10,861 nt of DNA from JAIOYV01 sp964388245. Lineage in GTDB: Bacteria; Bacteroidota; Bacteroidia; Bacteroidales; M50B96. The notes beneath the pieces were generated by a model that worked only from the letters and a program-made list of their open reading frames with translations, was not told where the DNA came from and did not search any database. Location of the stretch: the NCBI GenBank assembly GCA_964388245.1, contig CAYLZH010000179.1:1-10861 (forward strand), in the 5' to 3' direction. A program made the translations under genes and the position numbers. This document shows positions 6,723-10,861 of the stretch, one piece after another (positions within the stretch are counted from its first letter, which is position 1; each line of letters begins with the position of its first letter).

Positions 6723-7590
6723 AGGAGCAAAAATATGTGACGATATTACTACCTGTCCTTATGGGGTGGTGGATTTTGTTATTAATGGTTATCAGGTTCT
6801 TACATGTCAGAAGTGTGACCATAGGTATGCAAGGGTCGAAAATGATATCGAACACCATATCAGAAATAACTACAACGATGATTATTTTTTTGGAGGAAAA
6901 ACAGGATATCCTGATTATCTGCAGGAGAAAGATATAATTATCCGTCATGGCCGGTTTTATGCAAAAAAGATAAACAAAATAAGAAAGCCGGGTCGGATTC
7001 TTGATGTCGGGTGTGCATCTGGCTTTTTACTGAAAGGTTTTACCGATAACGGTTGGAGCGGCAAAGGCATCGATCCAAACCAAACAATGGTTGATACCGG
7101 TAAAAAGGAAATGGGCCTTAATCTTGAGCAAGCCTATCTTGAAGATTATTCTGATGATACAAAGTATGATCTTATTACAATTGTTCAGGTAATAGGCCAT
7201 TTTGCAAATTTGGACAAAGCCTTGCATAAGGCAAATGAACTCTTAAATTCAAAAGGCCTTGTGCTAATCGAAAGCTGGAACAGGGGAAGTTTTCTAGCAA
7301 GGGCTCTTGGACAAAAATGGCACGAATACAGCCCTCCAACGGTTCTGCATTGGTATACCAGATCGAGCCTGATTGAACTTTTGGCCAGTCATGGGTTTAG
7401 GATGATAAAAAAAGGTAAACCGAGGAAATATATTTCGTTGAAACATGCATTTTCACTTTTAGAAGAAAAAATAAAAACTCCTTTCATCAAAAAGAAAATA
7501 AACTATTTTAGTACAACTTTTTTGAGCAAACTAAATATGAGGTATCCTCCATTCGATTTATTCTGGATGATTTTTCAAAAAGAAGATTAA
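6700..7590 (+). CDS. Class I SAM-dependent methyltransferase with N-terminal cysteine-rich (zinc-ribbon-like) segment
   Basis: The 296-residue product has a Rossmann-type methyltransferase core. Motif I is ILDVGCASG (100-108), followed by the acidic GKGIDPN strand, the motif IV-like YDLITIVQVIGHF, and LNSKGLVLIES. It resembles UbiG/Methyltransf_11-23 proteins placed in polysaccharide loci. The N-terminus carries four cysteines (C13, C19, C36, C39) in C-x5-C ... C-x2-C spacing that may bind zinc; the TCQKC-D-H-R-Y wording is common in such sugar-locus methyltransferases. The target (sugar O- or N-methylation, or a lipid intermediate) is unknown. The start at 6700 overlaps the deacetylase by 23 bp; a second ATG at 6709 (14-bp overlap) is equally plausible. 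The GT2 gene starts 1 bp after its stop (TAA-c-ATG). Confidence 0.87.
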   Translation: MQNMSKTEGAKICDDITTCPYGVVDFVINGYQVLTCQKCDHRYARVENDIEHHIRNNYNDDYFFGGKTGYPDYLQEKDIIIRHGRFYAKKINKIRKPGRILDVGCASGFLLKGFTDNGWSGKGIDPNQTMVDTGKKEMGLNLEQAYLEDYSDDTKYDLITIVQVIGHFANLDKALHKANELLNSKGLVLIESWNRGSFLARALGQKWHEYSPPTVLHWYTRSSLIELLASHGFRMIKKGKPRKYISLKHAFSLLEEKIKTPFIKKKINYFSTTFLSKLNMRYPPFDLFWMIFQKED

Positions 7591-7831
7591 CATGGACAAT
7601 TCACAAAATTTTGTTTCACTTGTTTTACCTGCCTACAACGAAGAGGCCATAATCGAAAAAAATGTCCATACTGTGGTCAATTACATGAGGAAACTCAATA
7701 AGTACAAGTGGGAAATTGTTATTGTTAACGATGGCAGCAAGGACAACACCCAACAAATTGCCGATGAATGCGAAGAGGAAATCCCGGAGTTAAGGGTTAT
7801 TCACCACCCTATTAATTTAAATCTCGGACGA

Positions 7832-7939
7832 GCATTGCAAACCGGTTTTCGAAATGCAAAAGGCAATATAATTGTTGTCCTCGATATCGACCTCAGCTAT
7901 TATATTGCCTTTTGCATTTCGAAAACCGGTTTGCAATGC
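7832..7939. repeat. 41-bp perfect inverted repeat with 26-nt spacer inside the GT2 gene
   Basis: Positions 7832-7872 and 7899-7939 are exact reverse complements, 41 bp each. The right arm is not expected in a GT2 coding sequence; its translation there is nonsense, so it is the inserted inverted copy. It could form a long hairpin in single-stranded DNA or RNA. Confidence 0.95.
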
Positions 7940-7983
7940 AAAAGGCAATATAATTGTTGTCCTCGATATCGACCTCAGCTATT
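7853..7983. repeat. 49-bp direct repeat at 82-bp offset inside the GT2 gene
   Basis: Positions 7853-7901 and 7935-7983 are identical over 49 bp. Both copies encode the NIIVVLDIDLSY stretch with the catalytic DxD, in different frames. The repeat begins with AATGC, which overlaps by five bases the end of the inverted arm at 7935-7939. Confidence 0.95.
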
Positions 7984-8706
7984 CGGTCGAGCACATCGAA
8001 ATGCTGGTCGACAGGCAAATAGAAACCCAGGCCGATGTAGTAAATGCATCAGCATATATGAAAGGAGGAAAGGTTTCAAATGTGCCGTTTACCAGAGCCT
8101 TGATGAGTAAATTGGTGAACAAATTTATGCGCATCGCAGCCCAGGAGCACTACCATACATTTACAGGGATGGTACGAGCTTACAAAGCCGATTTCATTAG
8201 AAACCTGAACCTGAAAACGAAAGACTATGAAATCAATCCCGAAATAATGTACAAAGCCATGATCCTTCGCGCAAGGATCGAAGAAGTTCCGGCTCATTTA
8301 AACTGGCAACTACAAAACGAGGTAGGCCCCAAACGAACATCAAGCATCAGGGTTATAAAGGGTGTTATGTCAGGGCTTATGTCAGGATTTATTTTCAGGC
8401 CGTATATTTTCTTTTTTGCTGTAGGATTCATCACACTCATCACATCATTGTACATACTTGCATGGATTTTTTACAACACACTTCAGGTTTATCCGGAGGT
8501 TATTGTAACCGATCATATTTTCGATGACCGCTTTTCTGCTGCAATTGCCCGGGTTTTTCGCGAACGACCATATTCATTTTTTGTCGGAGGATTTAACCTG
8601 GTGGTTGCTATTCAGTTTTTAAGCCTCGGATTTATTGCGCTTCAGAATAAACGATATTTCGAGGAATCTTTCCATATAAGTACCCGGATATTAAAATCTG
8701 TTTCTG

Positions 8707-10209
8707 ATGATAAAAAGTAACAGCAGTTATTTCCGGCAGAACTTTCCTCTTCTTTTGTCCCTTTTAATCCTTATAGCAGGCAGCCTGTTTTATATCATAC
8801 TGAATGATGTTTGGATCGATGAAGGATCGAGCATGCTAACATCACTTGCTGGTCCTGGTAAAGCTGTTGGACTTGCCCTGGCATGGGAAGAGCAGGCTCC
8901 GTTTTACTATTTGCTGCTGTCGTTCTGGTTACAAATCAGCCAGAGTTATTATTTTGCAAGGATCCTATCGTTGCTATTTGCAGTAGCCAGCTTAATAATT
9001 TATTATCAGATCATTAAGAAATACGAAGATTCGAAATTCATATTAAGCCTTTTTCTGTTGCTTTTTGTGTCGAACCATTTTACAATTTTTGCAGCCTCAA
9101 CAATCAGGTATTATTCGTTTGTTGTGTTTCTAAGCCTTTCAATGTTCCATCTGTTCCTGAATAAATACACATTGTCAGCTTTACCTACGCTTAAAACCCG
9201 GATTTTGTTTATTGTGCTGGCAAGCATTGCTGTATTGACACAATATTATTTATCGTTCCTGTTGTTTGCATTTGGAATGACAATATGGTTAAGCTTAGGT
9301 TTTGCAAGGTTCAGGAAATTTTGTATCGACATGATAATTCCCGGTGGAATTATGGGTGGTCTGGCTTTTATTATTTTAGGACAATATGCAACGTATACCG
9401 AACTCGATCCACCTGTTCCGACTGTTTTTGGAATGATCGAATTTATTTGGGTGAAGTTTGAGAATTCAATCGTTGCATTCAATTATTTTCCACAAAGCAA
9501 AGTATTACGATATATTTTCAGGCTGTTTTATCTCATAGTATTAATTGTCGGATTCATCAATATCAGAAAATTAAAAAACGAAGGAAAGTCAACTGCATAT
9601 GTTTTGATTGTTACTGCCGTTCTGCTTGTGATCCTGTATTGTTTCATTCATACCGATTTTATCAATTTGTGGCACACCATGTTTTTCTTTGTTAATGTAA
9701 TGTTGATCGGGTTTTATTTTATTTCGGTTTTGCCGCCGAGGATGAAAATCATTGTGCTTGCCATATTGATTTGTGCCAACTTTTTCTCAGCAGTATGTTA
9801 TTACAAACCTGTACGTGATACAGCCAGGGTTATTTCATATCTCGAAAAGGATTATCCTGATGAGGTTCGCGTCCTGGTATATCCAAATTTACTTAAAGAT
9901 ATTTTCCAGGTTCAATATAAAGTCAATAAAAACCTGGTAACAGCTCCTCGTGAACTCGACTGTTACAAAGGATTCAGGATGAAACAGTGGATTATAAAAA
10001 ATGAGTTGGAGCTGGATTCATTTTTTCAGGCAAATAAAAAGCTTACTCAAAACAAATTCATTTTTTGTGTTGATACCTGCTACGGAAGACACATAAAAGT
10101 TGATGATCTTAATCTCGATCTGATAGACAGTTATCTGCAATCAAAATTTAAAACGAAAACCGATACTTCGATTTCAACATATCGTATCAGGCAATACCTG
10201 GCCCGGTAG
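8707..10209 (+). CDS. GT-C fold membrane glycosyltransferase (GT39/PMT/ArnT-like)
   Basis: A 500-residue polytopic membrane protein with roughly ten hydrophobic segments, the first at about residues 13-33, followed at once by an extracytoplasmic loop with an acidic pair (WIDEG, D38-E39). That placement is the hallmark of GT-C enzymes such as PMT, ArnT and GT83/GT39 proteins. The downstream EEQAPFYYLLLSFW resembles the PPLYYLLLHFW region of this group. About 120 mostly soluble residues at the C-terminus follow the last membrane segment. Such enzymes use polyprenyl-phosphate sugars made by the kind of GT2 encoded just upstream and transfer them outside the inner membrane to a lipid, glycan or protein. 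It overlaps the GT2 gene by 14 bp and is last in the operon. The acceptor is not apparent. Sequence conservation in this family is low, so the specific GT family number is uncertain. Confidence 0.82.
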   Translation: MIKSNSSYFRQNFPLLLSLLILIAGSLFYIILNDVWIDEGSSMLTSLAGPGKAVGLALAWEEQAPFYYLLLSFWLQISQSYYFARILSLLFAVASLIIYYQIIKKYEDSKFILSLFLLLFVSNHFTIFAASTIRYYSFVVFLSLSMFHLFLNKYTLSALPTLKTRILFIVLASIAVLTQYYLSFLLFAFGMTIWLSLGFARFRKFCIDMIIPGGIMGGLAFIILGQYATYTELDPPVPTVFGMIEFIWVKFENSIVAFNYFPQSKVLRYIFRLFYLIVLIVGFINIRKLKNEGKSTAYVLIVTAVLLVILYCFIHTDFINLWHTMFFFVNVMLIGFYFISVLPPRMKIIVLAILICANFFSAVCYYKPVRDTARVISYLEKDYPDEVRVLVYPNLLKDIFQVQYKVNKNLVTAPRELDCYKGFRMKQWIIKNELELDSFFQANKKLTQNKFIFCVDTCYGRHIKVDDLNLDLIDSYLQSKFKTKTDTSISTYRIRQYLAR

Positions 10210-10245
10210 TGAGAGGAAATGTTCGGGAGACTCAAAGTTATCTGC

Positions 10246-10861
10246 TCACAAAGCATCTTTTTGCTTCACCATCTTATACACCACAGTTTTTTCACCATTG
10301 TACAACTGCAAATAATACAAGCCGGGGTTCAGGTGGCTGAGGTTTATGCGATGTGGAAAACCCGCCTGTGTTTCTTCCTGAACAAGCGCTCCTATACTGT
10401 TGAACAAGCGGATCTGGAAGCTTCCTGCTAAATTCATGTTGCGGCAGTTTAAGATTATGTAATCCTTTGCCGGGTTCGGGTAAACAAGAATACCCATTTC
10501 ATCAGCTTCTGCAATCGAAAGGCATGAGACTACCAGCAACTGGGTTGTATCGCTGTTGGAGCAACCGGTGGTAGTATCGGTGTAGTGGTAACTTATTTCG
10601 TGCAGGCCGGTATCGGCCTGGTAAAGGTTAATATTGGTACTGCCTACACCAGGGCCGGCATAATAACCTCCCAATGGGTAGGCAGGCGGGAAATCAATAA
10701 ATTCATCCTCTATGCAGAAGGTATCTTGTGGGAAGGGGGAAATTGCTACATTTGGGTTTTCATATACCACAATCAATACTGTATCGCTGTTAGAACAGCC
10801 GGTTACAGTATCTGTGTAGCTATAATCGATTTCATGCTGGCCAACGCCGGCCAAAGTGAAA
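10246..10861 (-). CDS. C-terminal part of a T9SS cargo protein with tandem PKD-like repeats (5' end outside window)
   Basis: The reading frame is open through the right edge of the window, so only the C-terminal ~205 residues are seen. Counting from a TTG codon at 10852-10854, two copies of a repeat lie at residues 7-25 (HEIDYSYTDTVTGCSNSDT) and 85-103 (HEISYHYTDTTTGCSNSDT), a 78-residue period. This is typical of large secreted, adhesin-like Bacteroidota proteins with PKD/Ig-like domains. From about residue 121 to the end is a type A sorting domain: ILVYPNPAKDYIILN, then LFNSIGALV, then INLSHLNPGLYYLQL and a final KMVKQ. That domain directs export by the type IX secretion system across the outer membrane and is usually removed on attachment to the surface. 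The gene is convergent with the operon, 36 bp away, so a functional link is not implied. Confidence 0.9.
   Translation of the reverse strand, partial: FTLAGVGQHEIDYSYTDTVTGCSNSDTVLIVVYENPNVAISPFPQDTFCIEDEFIDFPPAYPLGGYYAGPGVGSTNINLYQADTGLHEISYHYTDTTTGCSNSDTTQLLVVSCLSIAEADEMGILVYPNPAKDYIILNCRNMNLAGSFQIRLFNSIGALVQEETQAGFPHRINLSHLNPGLYYLQLYNGEKTVVYKMVKQKDAL
10546..10836 (-). repeat. Two copies of a 78-residue protein repeat
   Basis: The segments coded by 10780-10836 and 10546-10602 match at 16 of 19 residues (HEI-x-Y-x-YTDT-x-TGCSNSDT). Both contain a single cysteine at the same place. A third cysteine (C47) lies between them. More copies probably continue beyond the right edge. Confidence 0.8.

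Larger units (their letters stand above)
7592..8720 (+). pseudogene. GT2 polyprenyl-phosphate-type glycosyltransferase (DPM1/ArnC-like), frameshifted by an 82-bp insertion
   Basis: The intact form would be about 348 residues: a cytosolic GT-A domain with VLPAYNEE (11-18), IVNDGSKDNT (44-53) and the metal-binding DID (98-100), then two C-terminal membrane segments (about 243-270 and 302-326 in the restored protein). This is the architecture of enzymes that transfer a sugar from an NDP-donor to polyprenyl phosphate. As written the gene is broken: after Y103 an 82-bp inverted-plus-direct duplication shifts the frame. The first frame runs into unrelated sequence and stops at 8110; the correct frame continues from the second copy of the duplicated stretch to the stop at 8718-8720. 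Deleting 82 bp (for example 7901-7982) joins ...VVLDIDLSY to SVEHIEMLVDRQ exactly as expected for the family. It may be a real mutation or an assembly/amplification artefact. The GT-C gene overlaps its 3' end by 14 bp. Confidence 0.88.

Noticed and set aside
7872..8110. Two separate overlapping glycosyltransferase genes (7592-8110 and one starting about 7872)
   Set aside because: The overlap is created by the 82-bp inverted/direct duplication. The two frames encode the halves of a single GT2 protein, and the residues of the first frame after Y103 have no family resemblance.
10210..10260. Bidirectional terminator between the convergent genes
   Set aside because: Only weak pairings are visible (CCCG with CGGG across a long loop, AAGCA with TGCTT), without a GC-rich stem followed by a T tract.

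Overview
The window is a low-GC piece of a Bacteroidota (Bacteroidetes) genome, probably from a draft metagenome or single-cell assembly. The phylum call rests on a C-terminal type IX secretion (T9SS) type A sorting domain at the right end, a TAnnTTTG-type promoter element, weak purine-rich ribosome binding sites, and intergenic hairpin modules of a style I associate with this phylum. A run of ten Ns at 6126-6135 marks a scaffold gap.

Layout. On the minus strand at the left edge (6-737) is the N-terminal two thirds of a GT4 glycosyltransferase that stops prematurely, probably by a one-base frameshift. A divergent intergenic region of about 960 bp follows. It holds a 263-bp foldback (MITE-like) element at 1002-1264 and, nearer the next gene, a candidate promoter with a leader of about 200 nt. 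From 1697 to 10209 seven plus-strand genes sit nose to tail, with 1-bp gaps or 8-23-bp overlaps, and very likely form one operon: nucleotide-sugar dehydrogenase, UDP-GlcNAc 2-epimerase (wecB), FAD-dependent amine-oxidase-like protein, NodB-type polysaccharide deacetylase, class I SAM methyltransferase, polyprenyl-phosphate-type GT2, and a GT-C membrane glycosyltransferase. A convergent minus-strand gene enters from the right edge (10246-10861). It encodes the C-terminus of a secreted T9SS cargo protein with tandem 78-residue repeats.

How the genes may work together (inference). The first two enzymes would make an activated amino-sugar or uronic-acid sugar of the UDP-ManNAc/UDP-ManNAcA kind. 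The GT2 resembles the DPM1/ArnC/FlmF2 type that loads a sugar onto undecaprenyl phosphate. The deacetylase resembles the ArnD/NaxD type that would trim an acyl group from the lipid-linked sugar. The GT-C protein resembles the ArnT/FlmK type that would transfer the sugar to an acceptor outside the inner membrane. The methyltransferase and FAD enzyme would be extra tailoring steps. This GT2-deacetylase-GT-C logic parallels aminosugar modification of lipid A in Proteobacteria, but here it is joined to wecB, a dehydrogenase, an oxidoreductase and a methyltransferase. It is the best candidate for an undescribed system in this window.

The most striking anomaly is in the GT2 gene. An 82-bp insertion made of an inverted copy followed by a direct copy of the local sequence lies at the catalytic DxD codons and shifts the reading frame. 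Its junctions have the microhomologies expected of a double template switch, either a real mutation or an amplification/assembly artefact. Deleting 82 bp restores a normal 348-residue protein.
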